NCBI GenBank assembly: GCA_030760725.1
Contig: JASWHV010000012.1
Span: 36,611,652 to 36,675,651 of the forward strand
Direction of reading: 5' to 3'
Length of the DNA: 64,000 nucleotides
Origin: Neostapfia colusana
Lineage: Eukaryota; Streptophyta; Magnoliopsida; Poales; Poaceae
Both the position numbers and the translations under genes were made by a program. Positions 35,224 through 47,701 of this stretch are shown piece by piece (within the stretch, counting starts at the first letter, position 1; the number at the start of each line of letters is the position of its first letter). Under the pieces are notes generated by a model, which had not been told where the DNA came from, searched no databases, and saw nothing but the letters and a program-made list of their open reading frames with translations.

Positions 35224-38200
35224 ATGGTTCGCACTCGGACCACGCATGAGATTGGTGGCTCTAGCCAGCAGGGGGGTGATGACTCCCAGCCACCTGCCTA
35301 CGACAGCACCCCGCAGCAACAACCACCACTGCTGCCTCCGCTTACCCTAGCGGATGTGATAGCGGCACTGGTGGGGAATCGTGAGGAGCAGACCGACCTG
35401 CTCCGCACGATCGTACAGAATACGTCCCAGGCGGGGGGGAGGGCATCAAGAGAGGGGGCCTCGTGAGCCCCGTGAGGTGACGTACTCGGACTTCATGAGT
35501 ACGCACCCTCCGGTGTTCACAGAAGCAGCAGAACCACTGGAGGCCGACAACTGGCTGCGGACAATCGAGTCCAAGTTCGGGCTGCTCCAATGTATGGAGC
35601 GGCAAAAGACTCTGTTCGCGGTGCAGCAGCTTCACGGTGCCGCTGGTGCGTGGTGGGCGAATTATGTCGCCTCATGTCCGGCTGGCCATGCCGTGGAGTG
35701 GGAAGAATTCCGTGAGGCGTTCCGCGCCTACCATATCCCTCCCTGGATAATGAAGCGGAAGTTCCAAGAGTTCTTGGAGCTGGAGCAGGGCGGGAGGAGT
35801 GCCCGTGACTACTCCCGTGCCTTCAACCATCTGGCGCAATATGCGTTGGATTACGTCTCCAATGAGGAGAAGAAGCTTGAGCATTTCTATCGGGGGTTAC
35901 ACCCCGAGATGAAGACGCATCTCGTTCAATGCAATCGCGGCACGTTCAATGATCTAGTCAATGCCGCGATCATGCAAGAAGATGCTCAGCGAGAGTTGGC
36001 AGCTGAGCAGCGGAAGCGCTGTACGCCACCCAGCAGTGGGGGAGGAGCTCCCCAGAAGTACCGCATGGTGTATCGGACACCATCCGGACAGCAGTGGCAT
36101 CCACCGGCGCGACCTCAACAGTTCGGAGGTCGTTCTTTCCAGTCACCCCCGTTCCGACCACTGATGCCACCACCGCGACCGCAACAGCAGCAGCAGACGG
36201 TACCCTGGGCGTTTCCACCGCCACAACGCGCCCCGGGTTTCCGTCCACAAATCAGCGGAGGACCGCCTCGCTACACATGCTTCGCGTGTGGCCAGGCGGG
36301 CCATTTCTCAAAGGACTGTCCCCAGGGGCAGCAGAGCAGCGGGCAAGGCCAGTTCCAGGGCAGTGCTCGAGGCCGACCTCCGGTCAAGAAGGTTGGTCAG
36401 CAAACTGGGGGCGTTTGCAACCTCGACAATGAGGACGCCCAGAGGGAGACAACGTGCTGGCGGGTACGTTCACTCTCAACGACCAAGCAATCATCATTTT
36501 ATTTGATTCTGGTGCAACCCACAGTTTTATAAGTGCATCCTATGTGGCTAAGCATCAAATGCAAGTCTTCCCAACCGACTGCACATATATGATCTTCTCA
36601 CCGGGAGGAAAGATTTCAGCAAATATGATGATTCCAAAATCACCTCTGTGCTTAGCTGGGAAGCTATATCCCACCACCTTGATAATCCTTACGATACAGA
36701 AGATTGATGCAATCTTAGGGATGTCATGGTTACACTACCATGGTGCTGTCCTGGACACTCGGACACGGATGGTTCATTTGAATTCTCCATTCCATCGTCC
36801 GCATTCCATGGTGTTAGACAATCTAGTCCGGGAAGTTTCAGAAATTAATATTGCTGAAACTCTCAAGTTAGAGGACATCCCCGTGGTCCGGGAATACCCT
36901 GACGTGTTTCCGGATGATCTTCCGGGCATGCCACCCGAGCGGGATGTCGAGTTCAAGATTGAGCTTGCACCCGGGACAACTCCCATCTCAAGGAGACCCT
37001 ACAAAATGGCTCCAAACAAGCTGGCTGAATTGAAAGAGCAGCTCAATGACCTATTGAGTAAAGGTTTCAATAGGCCGAGTTCCTCGCATTGGGGATGCTC
37101 GGCGCTGTTCGTAAAGAAGAAGGATGAAACCTTGAGGCTGTGTGTGGACTACCGGCCGCTCAACGCCGTCACCATCAAGAACAAATACCCACTGCCCCGC
37201 ATTGACATCCTGTTTGATCAGCTTGTGGGTGCAAGTGTGTTCTCTAAAATGGACCTTCGCTCTGGATATCATCAAATAAAAATCCGGGCGGAGGATATCC
37301 TGAAGACGGCCTTCTCGACGAGATATGGCTTAGATGAGTATCTCGTCATGTCTTTTGGTCTCACGAATGCACCAGCACATTTCATGTATTTCATGAACTC
37401 GGTGTTCATGCCGGAGCTGGACAAATTCGTGGTGGTGTTCATTGATGATATCTTGGTTTACTCCAAGACAGAAGCAGAACACGCCGAACACTTGAGGGTC
37501 GTTCTTCAATGATTTCGAGACCACAAGCTCTACGCCAAGTTCAGAAAATGTGAGTTTTGGATCAGCCAAGTGCCATTTCTGGGACATATCATCTCCGCGG
37601 AAGGCATTGCGGTTGACCCAAGAAAAATCGAGCAAGTGCTGAAATGGAAAGCTCCCACTTAGTCCATGAAGTCAGAAGATTCCTCGGTTTAGCGGGATAC
37701 TATCGGAGATTCATTTGAAGCTTCTCCAAGCTTGCTAAGCCGATGACAGAATTGCTGAAGAAGGGAACAAAATATGATTGGAACACGGCATGTGAAGGAG
37801 CGTTCCAAGCATTGGTGAAGCATCTCACAACAGCCCCGGTCTTAGCTCAACCAGATACAACCATGCCCTTCGACATGTATTGTGATGCTTCTGGTATTGG
37901 GCTAGGCTGCGTGTTGATGCAGGAAGGACGTGTGGTCGCATATGGCTCACGCCAACTTCGGAACCATGAGCAGCACTATCCGACTCATGATCTTGAACTT
38001 GCTGCTGTGGTGTTGGCGCTGAAAATGTGGAGGCACTATCTCTTGGGGAATTTGGTGCATCTCTACACCGACCACAAGAGTCTGAAGTATATTTTCACCC
38101 AGAAGGAGCTGAATATGAGGCAAAGGAGGTGGTTAGAACTAATCAAATATTATGAGATTGAGATTCATTACCACCCCTGCAAGGCGAATGTGGTTGCCGA

Positions 38201-38835
38201 CGCGCTGAGTCGGAAATCACATGTCCATAACCTCACCATTACACCGGTGGAGGAAGAGCCGAGTTTATACTTGGTTCCTTATGGATCGCTCTACAACCTT
38301 GCCCTCATCCCTACCATTAGGGAGGACATCATTGCATCTCAGAAGGTTGATAAGGGTATGGCACATCTCCGGAGACGGATAGACAACGGGGAAATCAAAT
38401 GTTTCCGAAAGGATGATGAGGGAACATTGTGGTTTAATGACCGCATAGTTGTTCCCCGAAACATGGAGCTGAGGAAGAAAATTCTTGATGATGCTCACTT
38501 GTCTAAATACTCTATTCATCCTGGCAGCAACAAAATGTTGAAAAAGAAATTTTGGTGGACGCGGATGAAGCGGGAGGTAGCGCAGTATGTATCGGAGTGT
38601 GATACGTGTAGACGAGTGAAAGCTGATCATATGAGAAAATCAGGGCTGCTGCAACCCCTGAAAATTCCGGCATGGAAATGGGAAAATGTGAGCATGGATT
38701 TCACTGTGGGATTACCCCTGACTTCTAACAAGCAAGGTCGGCTCACTTCATTCCTATGCATACACATTACAATGTCGGCAAGTACGCGGAGCTGTACATA
38801 GCGAGAATTCTATGCTTATATGGGGTACCCAAGAC
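35224..38835 (+). pseudogene. Element C gag-pol remnant
   Basis: Starts MVRTRTTHEIGG. Breaks seen by comparison with A, B and E: about 4 bases gained near 35430-35440 (G-run); one base lost near 36440; TGA at 37510-37512 where the relatives have a CGA arginine codon; one base lost near 37662; TGA at 37716-37718; a 3-codon loss near 38537; and about 38 bases lost near 38733 in integrase. Recognisable parts are the zinc knuckle CFACGQAGHFSKDC, protease DSGATHSF, RT with FIDD, RNase H, and the integrase zinc-binding region (CDTC). Homology stops at 38834-38837, where integrase joins the LTR, so the integrase core, C-terminus and polypurine tract are gone. Not functional. Confidence 0.92.
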
Positions 38836-41554
38836 CACAGCTTTTGTTGTGGATATCTTATGAATACTTGTGAAGAGCAAGTAACCACCATCAAAAGGGT
38901 GATTAGAGGGGAAAGCCCTAACTTCCAAAAAGTAGGATTTCTACTCATGAACATGCAAGGTTGAGCTCACCCTAGACCTTAAATAGTCTTGGGAAGGCTC
39001 AGGCCAAAGTTCATGCAAATCCAATACTTTTGAGGCACTTTTGGAGGCATTTGAAAAAGAGGCCAATTTGAATGTAAATTCAAATTGCAGTAACTTTCAT
39101 CACTTAAATTCAAAAGTTGGCTTCATATTCAAACTCAGCAAATTTTCTGAGTTAGTCCACCAATTTTCATCTCCATTTGCATTAATCAAACTGAATTTGA
39201 ATTTCAGTTCAAAGGTGAAGCAAATTTAGCCAAACCAAATTCAAATTTAGGAGATCAAATTCAAACAATGACTTGGAGGCTAAGTCTCACATTCAATTGT
39301 GAGTAGCTGGGATATTTTCAGTGGGAACAGAAATGAAAAATGTGAAAAGGAATTAGAGGGGAGGTCCCACTTGTCAGCATCCTTGACCCAGAAGCCTCCT
39401 CAGTTGATTTTTGTCACTCAGCCAAGAAGCGTGCGCCAGCTGCTGGCGACGTCGGCGCCCGACCGCCCTAGCCGGCCAGCTCCTGCTTCGGCGTGGGAGG
39501 TGGCTCGGCAGGTGTCGCGCACTCCACTGCCCTCCATGGGCTATAAAGGGCACGAAATCGCCGGCGAGCTCCTGTTTTCACGCACTTCAGTAAACGGCCA
39601 CCTAGCCACCCGAGTTCCGATCCCTTGCCACCCGAGCTGTGATCATCCGCTTCCCTCGACGTCCATAGAAAAGTGGAGCGCTCGCTTGTCATCGAGACCA
39701 TCACGCAAACCGTTCCAAGGTTTGACCTTTGTGCAAAGAGAATTTCCCAGTTTAGGGGGGGGAGCTCATTTCGGGACCCGATTAGGTTTAGGAGAAATTC
39801 GGGAGCATCGTCGTGTGGGAGGTCAAACAGAGCTGAGAAATAGCGTCTAGAGGCTCTTGCGCCCCTCCTCGATCGAAAACCGAAAGGGAACCACCGCCGG
39901 AACCATAGGTTCACCATAGAACAGTTCGGTAGGAGAGGGAGTCGCCGGTGAGGTCTGGTGCGCCGGCTGTTTCGGGTCCAACCGAGATCATGCCGAGCTT
40001 CCCGAGGTATCCCTGAACGTGGTGATGCGATTAGCGCGCGAAGGGGCTGGTCAGGAGGGCGGGAACACGTTGCTGATGTTGCACAGAGACATAGCGCCCG
40101 TCGCCGGCGAGCTATGGCGGTCAGCCGACCGCAGCAATATGTCCATTGGGCTCAGCGTCAAAAATTATGTGGGGGCGGCAAGTCTCACCATCGCCGGCGA
40201 GTTAGGTCGCCGGGAACGCCGACCTCGCCCGAGCTCCGGAGGCTCGGGGCGGCGGCGTCGGGATGTAGACAAAGGCGTGGGTCCCACGTTTCAGCCGCTA
40301 TGTTAAGCGCGCGCGAGTGCACGGTTAGTTTCAATTAAACGGGCAGGCCCCACTGTCAGCCTCCGGTTTAGCGCGGGAGACGATTTTCTGTAGGAAAATA
40401 ATTCAGGGATCGGCCCAAACTTTAGAAATTAATAACTTTGGCTAGAAGTGTCCAAATTCAGTGAACCAAATTTTGGTGAACTCAGCTTTTTGAGTACTCT
40501 CCAGCAACACAAATGTCAGCTCATGAAACTTAATAGTTTTCCAGAATTAATTCCTAAAATTTAAACTGTTAGGAATTTTATCTGGAGAATTACTTTATGA
40601 AAAATTCTGAAATTTCGCTGGGAGGTTCATGGGAAAATCCTTGAGTCACAATAAAAATTTCAGACCCATCCAAGTTTATTTGGTTCCCCAAATGGTGTGA
40701 TTAAGTGAACTGCCCTGAGAAAATAGAAAAATGTACAGAAACATTTTTCAGATTTTCTCAAATCTTATTTTGGGCATAACTTCCTCTAGAATTCTTCAAA
40801 TGACATGAAACCTATTCCATTATAACCATCTCAAATTCTAGTTTCCAGAAAGTAATGGTTGGAGCCATGAAAACCCCTGGAATTCCTTAGAAGCTCTAAT
40901 ATTGACCAAATAGGCTTTTATTTGTACAAGGCCCAAATGAACTTTGTTTCCAATAAAACTTGGTCAAGACTCTGGTTAGGACCCTAACAAGCCACCATAA
41001 AAATTTCAGAACCAAAGGGGAGGGCTAGCTAGAGTTACGGTAAGGACTTATTCAGTTCTAAACATTGCATTTAAATTGACATATAGTATATCGTGTACGT
41101 GTAGTCGCTGAAGGCGGGGAGACTCCGGAAGTGCTCGACTTCCTTCTTCCGCACGAAGCGCTAACAACTGACCAGAAGCAACAAGGCAAGCCCCGGTTTG
41201 CATTAACCCCTTGTATAAAGTTTTTCATTGTTCACATGTTTAGTATGAGGTATGGATGTGCATTAGGTGTAGGATGGATGAAAACCAAACGCATAACCAG
41301 AATTTTCCTAGAAGAGTGAGGGTAGTGTCTAAGGCCTCGAGTAGACAGGCTATGTTTAATCATTCATAGGACTTCGGTACAAGTCGAGTAGTTGGAATCT
41401 ACTCGGGAGTTAGGCTTGGGACACATGGGATTGGTTCGAGTGATGTGAGATAACTTTAGTAATGAAAATGAGACTAGTCAGGGGCTAGGGCGCAGAAAGA
41501 GGAAGTCTTGTGTGTGCAGCCCTGTCCGTGTCAATTGAGGACCGATCCGTGTGC
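38836..41554 (+). repeat. 3' LTR of element C, first part
   Basis: Lacks about the first 51-55 bp of the LTR because of the deletion that ends at 38834-38837. Otherwise matches 29523-32260, with a further loss of about 28 bp near 39176. Interrupted by E; TGTGC (41550-41554) is the left target duplication of E. Confidence 0.9.
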
Positions 41555-44527
41555 TGTAAAAGCCCAAGAAAAGGGACATGCAAAAACTTTTTATCACCTT
41601 ACAACACCACAGTTTTTGTTGTGGATATCTTGTGAAAAATTGTGAAGAGCAAGTAACCTCCATCAAAACAGTGATTAGAGGAGAAAGCCCTAACTTTCAC
41701 AAAGTAGGATTTCTACACATGAACATGAAAGGTTGAGCTCACCCCTAGGACTTGATGAGTCCTGGGAAGGTTCAAGCCAAGTTTCAGACAAACCCAACAC
41801 TTTTTGAGGCATTTGAAAAAGAGGCCAATTTGAATGTAAATTCAAATTGCAGCAACTTTCATCCCTCAAATTCAAAAGTTAGCTTCATATTCAAACTCAG
41901 CACATTTTTCTGAGTTAGCCCACCAATTTTTATCCCCATTGGAGTTCATCTTGTCGGGAGCTAAATTTGCAAGAATTCAAAACTGAATTTGAATTCCAGT
42001 TCAAATGTGCAGCAAATTCAGCCAAACAAAGTTCAAATTTGAGAACTCAAATTCAAACCAAGACTTGGTGATTAAGCCTCACATTCAATTGTGAGTAGCT
42101 GGGGTATTTTGGCACAAACAGAAATGAGAAAAATGAAAAAGGAATTAGAGGGGAGGCCCCACCTGTCAGCAGCCTTAACAGAGAAGTCTACCCGGTGATC
42201 TTTTCTCCTTCGACCGAGACCGTGCGCCAGCTGCGGCCAACACCGGCGCCCGATCACCTCGCCCTGCCACCTCCTGGTTCCTCCCTCGCGCTGGCCAGCT
42301 GCTTCCAACCCGATCACCACGCGGCAGCACCGCCAAACCGAGGACCGCCTTCGTTCTCTGTCTCGCGCAGGCTGAATGACGAAACAGCTGCTGCCGTTGC
42401 TTAATCGTTCGGGGATTGATTCCTCTCGCGTGCAAGCGTCGGTAACCCAGAAAAACCGCATCACCAGACATCCCACGACCTCCCCGCACAAGTTTCAGTC
42501 GAGCTAAGCCACAGCAACCCGAGAGATGGGTGTTCTTTGCGGCGACCGAAAATAACCGAGCAGAGGTGCTCACGTGGACAGCCCAGCAGAGAGTTTGTCA
42601 CGGCCGAGCACGAGCGGTTTTGGACGTGCCAAGACTCCACACTGCTCGACCCCAAAGCCTGGACCAAGTGACTTATCATCGCCGGCGTATTTCGCAAAAT
42701 ACTTTCAGCCGGTGCAGAACCACCTTCTGGTACAAAATCCGCAAATTCCCAACTTCTATTTGATTAGAGCCCATCAAACTGCACTCACAGGAGCTAGACT
42801 TGACGGCGCCCAGTTTACTTCGCAACCCTAGACTGATTATGGCTGTACCGGCGTATTTGCCGTTTTTCAAACCGTGGTTATGGCAGGGAGGATCGGGCTC
42901 ACGGTAACAACTAGGTTAGAGCCACCTCCGGGCTGCTCCAGCACCAGGACGATCTTCCTCAGCGCCCACTGGTGCTGTAGAGCCCTTTCACCGAACCTTT
43001 GGCGGGCTAGGGTACTCGGGCCACGGCGCCGAAGCTTTACCGAGGGGTGCGCACGTCGCCGACCGTGTTCCGGCCACCGGTAGCCCGAGCCAACCCCGTA
43101 GACGTATTCCCCGACCTCCCAAACTCACAGGCGGCGAGTTTCCGGATGAGAGGCGGCTGGGAAGCCGGGTCCGGCGAGCTCCAGTGAGGTGCCGGCGAGG
43201 GGCGGCACGGGAAAAGAATCCGGCCCGAGGAAGAAGACGACCGGCGGGCCCCGCATGTCAGCGACGGGAGGTTTAAATTGCTGATCGATTGCGGCCCCGG
43301 GATCCAATGTGGCTGCACGGGAAGGGGTCTGTGGCCCCGTGTGGCTCAGCTCCAGCAGTGACACGTGTGTGATGGGCCCACGATCAGAATTTAAACTTTT
43401 CCCCGGTTTATTTGGATTTTCAGATTTAGTTCAAACTTTAGAACCTCATAACTTTTGCTAGGAAGCTCCATATTTAGTGATTCAAATTGGGTTGAATTCA
43501 TCTTAAATAGCTCTATCCAAATATGCAACCCAATTTGTATGAAACCCATTATTTAATTCTGGAAAATTATTTAAACCTTTTCAGCAAAAGAATTTTAGAG
43601 GGAGTTTGGTTCATCCAACAATTATCACATTTTTCCAGAATATTCTATAGGATGTTAGTGAACTCCTGTAAAAGATTCAGACTATTTGGAGTTGATTTGA
43701 TCAGGGAAATTCAGATTTGAAGTTGCTATGTTCAATTGAATACAGAAACATTTTCAGAGAATTTCCAAAACTTGGAAATTCAGTTCTGGACAAACCTTAG
43801 CTCCAAAAACGCTAGGAAAATTCATTCAAACTCTATGAGCTACAATTGAAATTGTAGTTCACTAAGTTTGGCATGAACAGGGGTGTTATCTCAGAATTAA
43901 TTCTTCTTTGCTTATTTGCTAAGAAAATTATTCTGAACAAACCACTCAATGAAAAGTCCTAATTTTTGGTCCAGAGGGTTTTCTTGTGACAAGGAACTCA
44001 CATAAAAATTTTCAGCTCCATTGAAGCTCTGGATCACCCCTGTTCCGTGTAACCACTTGAGGCGATCAATATGGAAGAGGGGGAAAACCACTTAGCACTT
44101 AGTCACGTGCTTAGATCCAAACCAAAACCACTAGCCCCAGTTTCATTTTTAAATTATTAAACAGAGTTCCAGTTGTAAAAAACTTATTATTAGAACTTGT
44201 AGCAGAAGCATTACAATTAACTTATGTGCATATTCATTAACGTGTAGTCGCTGAAGGCGAGGAGACTCCGGAGGTGCTCGACTTCCCCCTTCCAGACGAA
44301 GACCTAATTACTGACCAGCAGCAACAAGGCAAGCCCCAGTTTGCATTAAGCCTTTTATAAAGTTTTTACTTTGTTTACATACGTAGTGTGAAGTGTGTAT
44401 GTGCATTAGGTGTAGGATGGATGAATACCGACTGCATAACCAGAAATTTTCCCCAAGAGTGAGGGTAGTGTCTAGGGCCTCGCATAGACAGGCTATGCTT
44501 AATGATTCATAGGACTTTGGTACAAGT

Positions 44528-44548
44528 CGAGTAGTTGGAATCTACTCG
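44528..44548 (+). other. Short conserved hairpin, E 5' LTR
   Basis: CGAGTAG-TTGGAAT-CTACTCG, the A-family form of the hairpin, 7-bp stem. Confidence 0.55.
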
Positions 44549-45550
44549 CGAGTTAGGTTTGGGACACACGGGATTGGTTCGAGTGCTGTGAGATCACTTT
44601 AGTAATGAAAATGAGACTAGGCAGGGGCTAGGGCGCAGCAAGAGGAAGTCTTGTGTGCACAGCCCTGTCCGTGACGATTGAGGACCGATCCGTGTGCGGC
44701 CCTGCTGAACAAGTATCGAACGTACTGAAGGAATATTGGATATATGGGCCCCAATAAACCGATGTAACCTGAACCTCCGGGCGTCGAGGCATAACGCACC
44801 GATTTATAGGTGTAGGCTGAGGGAAGCAAGGTGGAAATCTGCTAACGGGCATAGAGAGATGCTCCGTGTAGAGAACCTCCTGCTCGTTTCGGTGCGACCG
44901 GTTCGACGTTTGGGCTGTTGGGTGAAAGGTTGTCCCGTACGACATTGAGTGAGCGTGCTGTGCAGCTCCACGGGTGGGCGTACGTGACATACTCTTTGGG
45001 TTTCCCTGCAGGTGTATATCGAGTCGATTCGCCGTCTCTCGCGGTGACGAGTACCGCTTGTTCACTGCGTTGTAACGTAGATAATTTATGTAATGTTATG
45101 ATTCAATTCTGTTGTGTGATATAATTGTATTGTTACATGTGTGCCACCAGTTATTGCTTACTAGATTTCAGATTCCTGAACTGTTAAACATGTGGCTAAA
45201 AGATGAACTCAGTATGAACTTGTAGGCGTGTCCATTTGCTGCAATATTACTATCCTATGTTATTGTACACCTCATGTAGAGTTTCATGCCTAGGTGAGTC
45301 GGTTAAGTCTTGTTGAGCCATCGTGCTCATGGTTGCTGCTTAAGTGTTTTTCATGTGAGGAGCCACCCACGGACTCGGGTTACGAGTCCACCGGCGAGGG
45401 TTACCCTCCGTCGGGGACCACGGCTGAGTGGGAGCCGTACACGCCGCGCTGAGCTGAGGAGTGCAGCTAGTGTGGATTGCCCTAGGGTGGGGCAGCCGAC
45501 TTTTGCTAGATAGGCGGGCGTGAGTTGTATAATGTAGACTTCAGCTGTGT

Positions 45551-45556
45551 AATAAA
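45551..45556 (+). terminator. Candidate poly(A) signal copy, E 5' LTR
   Basis: AATAAA about 155 nt before the LTR end. The 3' LTR copy, the one that would act, is at 56254-56259. Confidence 0.4.
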
Positions 45557-45649
45557 GACACTAGTTTGTAACTGAGTAGTGTACTACTTTGTACAGTTCC
45601 AGTTGTTTTTCCCATGTAATATATTGTGTCCTTATGACGTGTGCTGTCA

Positions 45650-45670
45650 GGTGTCGCATCGTGCGGCACC
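45650..45670 (+). other. U5 hairpin, E 5' LTR
   Basis: GGTGTCG-CATCGTG-CGGCACC, 7-bp stem with one U-G pair and a 7-nt loop, at the same place as in B, D, F and G. Confidence 0.6.
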
Positions 45671-45714
45671 ACCCTCTGCGATCCTGGATGAGCGGATCCC
45701 GGACCGCCACAGCC

Positions 45715-45726
45715 TGGTATCAGAGC
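45715..45726 (+). other. Primer-binding site of element E
   Basis: TGGTATCAGAGC, 3 nt (GCC) after the LTR. Confidence 0.95.
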
Positions 45727-45903
45727 TGCATTGGGGATATCACAGTACCTAAGGACTGTATTATGGGAAAACTTAGATTTACGGTGAGGATCCGGTAGTT
45801 TGCCCAAGTAAGGACTATATTAGCATAGTTACTTAAAGTAGCAAGACTAACTTATGTGTTATAATTCTGAATTTTAATTATGTAACGACGCACCTACGCT
45901 CTG

Positions 45904-47701
45904 GTAAGTATGGTAAGGAACGCCACCGAAAGCGGTTCAATTTTGGTTAGCTCCCCTGACGAGGAACGTGGTTTAGGGATATGTCTCACTGCTTAATGTG
46001 ATACGTCAATATGAAGCTCTTGAACTCTTCATGTTTCTGAGCTCATATGAAACGCTGATCCCTAGCGTGCATTAGGAAAGTAAGTGGAGACCCCATCGCG
46101 TGGTCAGTAACGCGAGAGTGTGTTTGTCTGGAAATAGCCCCGGAGGTCATACGCAGCGCTTTCCATCGGCGTGCCATGCAGGGCAGTAGGTGGTATCTGT
46201 TGGCTTGATAACATTCCCAACCGTGACGACCCGTTCATGACCTACTCGGGTTCCCCGTCGTGTGGTGTTGAAACACGATCACGTACCTTGAGATGTGGCT
46301 TAACTCAAGGATGGCCGTATGGCAATGATACGGGCGTTTGTATTTAATTTCAAATATGGTCCTGCCTGAAATGAAAAACCATTGTGTGCATCATATTGTG
46401 TGGTCTTCTGCAGGTACTAACCATGTATGTATCCGTGTAGAAAACGTGTGCGAGAGACCGTTTAGTGCCACACTTGAGACGTATATGCCGGTATAATCTG
46501 GTTAGGATTTTCTTTTTGTGAGGAACGTAGTACCGACATAGTATAGGCATGTGCATGAAAAATAATGATGACCAGGAATTAAAAATTCACTAAGTTTCAA
46601 CATTTAGGTCTCTGGTTGAGCAGAAAAAGTTGATAATTGATCAGGGTAGTCCCAAAGGAATGAAAAACAGAGTGCTCTGTTTTGGGCAGCAAGTTTGCTG
46701 ATCTTCAACAGGGCATAACATACAGGTCTTTTAGCCCAGGGAGGTGTGGTATATAGTTCTTGGAAGGTATTTCAGTACTCTACAACTTTGTTGTATACTT
46801 CCAGAGCTGAAACACACCTTAAGATGGCTTAAATCCCAGAGGAATGTAAACTGTCCAGAATCAGGACAGAGTTAAACACTCTCTGGACTGTTATGTTTTT
46901 CAAACATAACTCCCAGTAGAAAAAATCTAAAATTGTCATATGATACATCCTTAGAAAGGGTAGAATATGTGTTACATCTTTGCAATTCAAAGTTTCTGAA
47001 AGTTCAGCACAGGATTCAGTGGAAATCAGAGTTGAAAACAGCACCTTCGCAAAGGAGGTGCTGTTGAAATTCTCCCAGAAATTTTGTTGACTTTGAATTA
47101 CCATAACTTTTTAACCAGAGCTGATCTGAGGGCAAATAAGTACTTGTTGGAAAGATACTGAAGTTAAATTTAACTTTGGTGTTCAACTTGAGTCATGAAA
47201 CTGCCCAGAACCAGATCAAAACTTGGAATATGTAGAAACTGGTCACTCTGACAGAGGAATGACAGTTGAACTCATTGGAGAGATTGTTGTACCCTGGGGG
47301 GGGGGGGGGGTTTAAGTACTTCCAATAGGGTAGAACATACTCATGAGAGGTTATCTTCAACTAGTGAAAGATTTGAGTATAGGTCTCACTCAAGTTTCTT
47401 TTACTAGAGACCATGTTTATGTCGTATTGAAGATAAAAGGGTGGTTTACGTGATGACAACACGATAGTAACGTCTCGTAGTGACCAAACCTAGTTGCGGT
47501 GAGCTTCCAAAGAGGAGGTTCATCAAGTGGATTAACCTAGCTTGTATTTGGTATGGTAATGGTGTAGCTTGTGCAAAGTTATTACATTATCTACATACGA
47601 GATGTATCGCATGTTTTATTGTCATTATGTTTTCACTCCTATTTTTATTGGACTGCATGCAATATGTTGCGGGACTGATGTTTATTGTCGTATGGTTGCA
47701 G
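45904..47701 (+). other. Putative leader intron of element E
   Basis: Donor GCTCTG|GTAAGTATGG (GT at 45904), acceptor TGGTTGCAG directly before the gag ATG, 1798 bp. Inside: CTTCTGCAG|GTACTAAC (46413/46414), a near-palindrome at 46664-46683, and a 15-G run at 47296-47310. No coding ORF. Confidence 0.55.

Larger units (their letters stand above)
41555..45711 (+). repeat. 5' LTR of element E
   Basis: 4157 bp, TGTAAAAGCC to CCGCCACA. Pairs with 52250-56414; about 1-3 percent difference in a stretch I compared. Promoter region (about 42150-43380) resembles that of A, not C. No TATA box seen. Confidence 0.95.

Noticed and set aside
47296..47310. Run of 15 G as a functional quadruplex or slippery site
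   Set aside because: Absent from the matching position in A and C; a homopolymer expansion or a sequencing artefact is enough.
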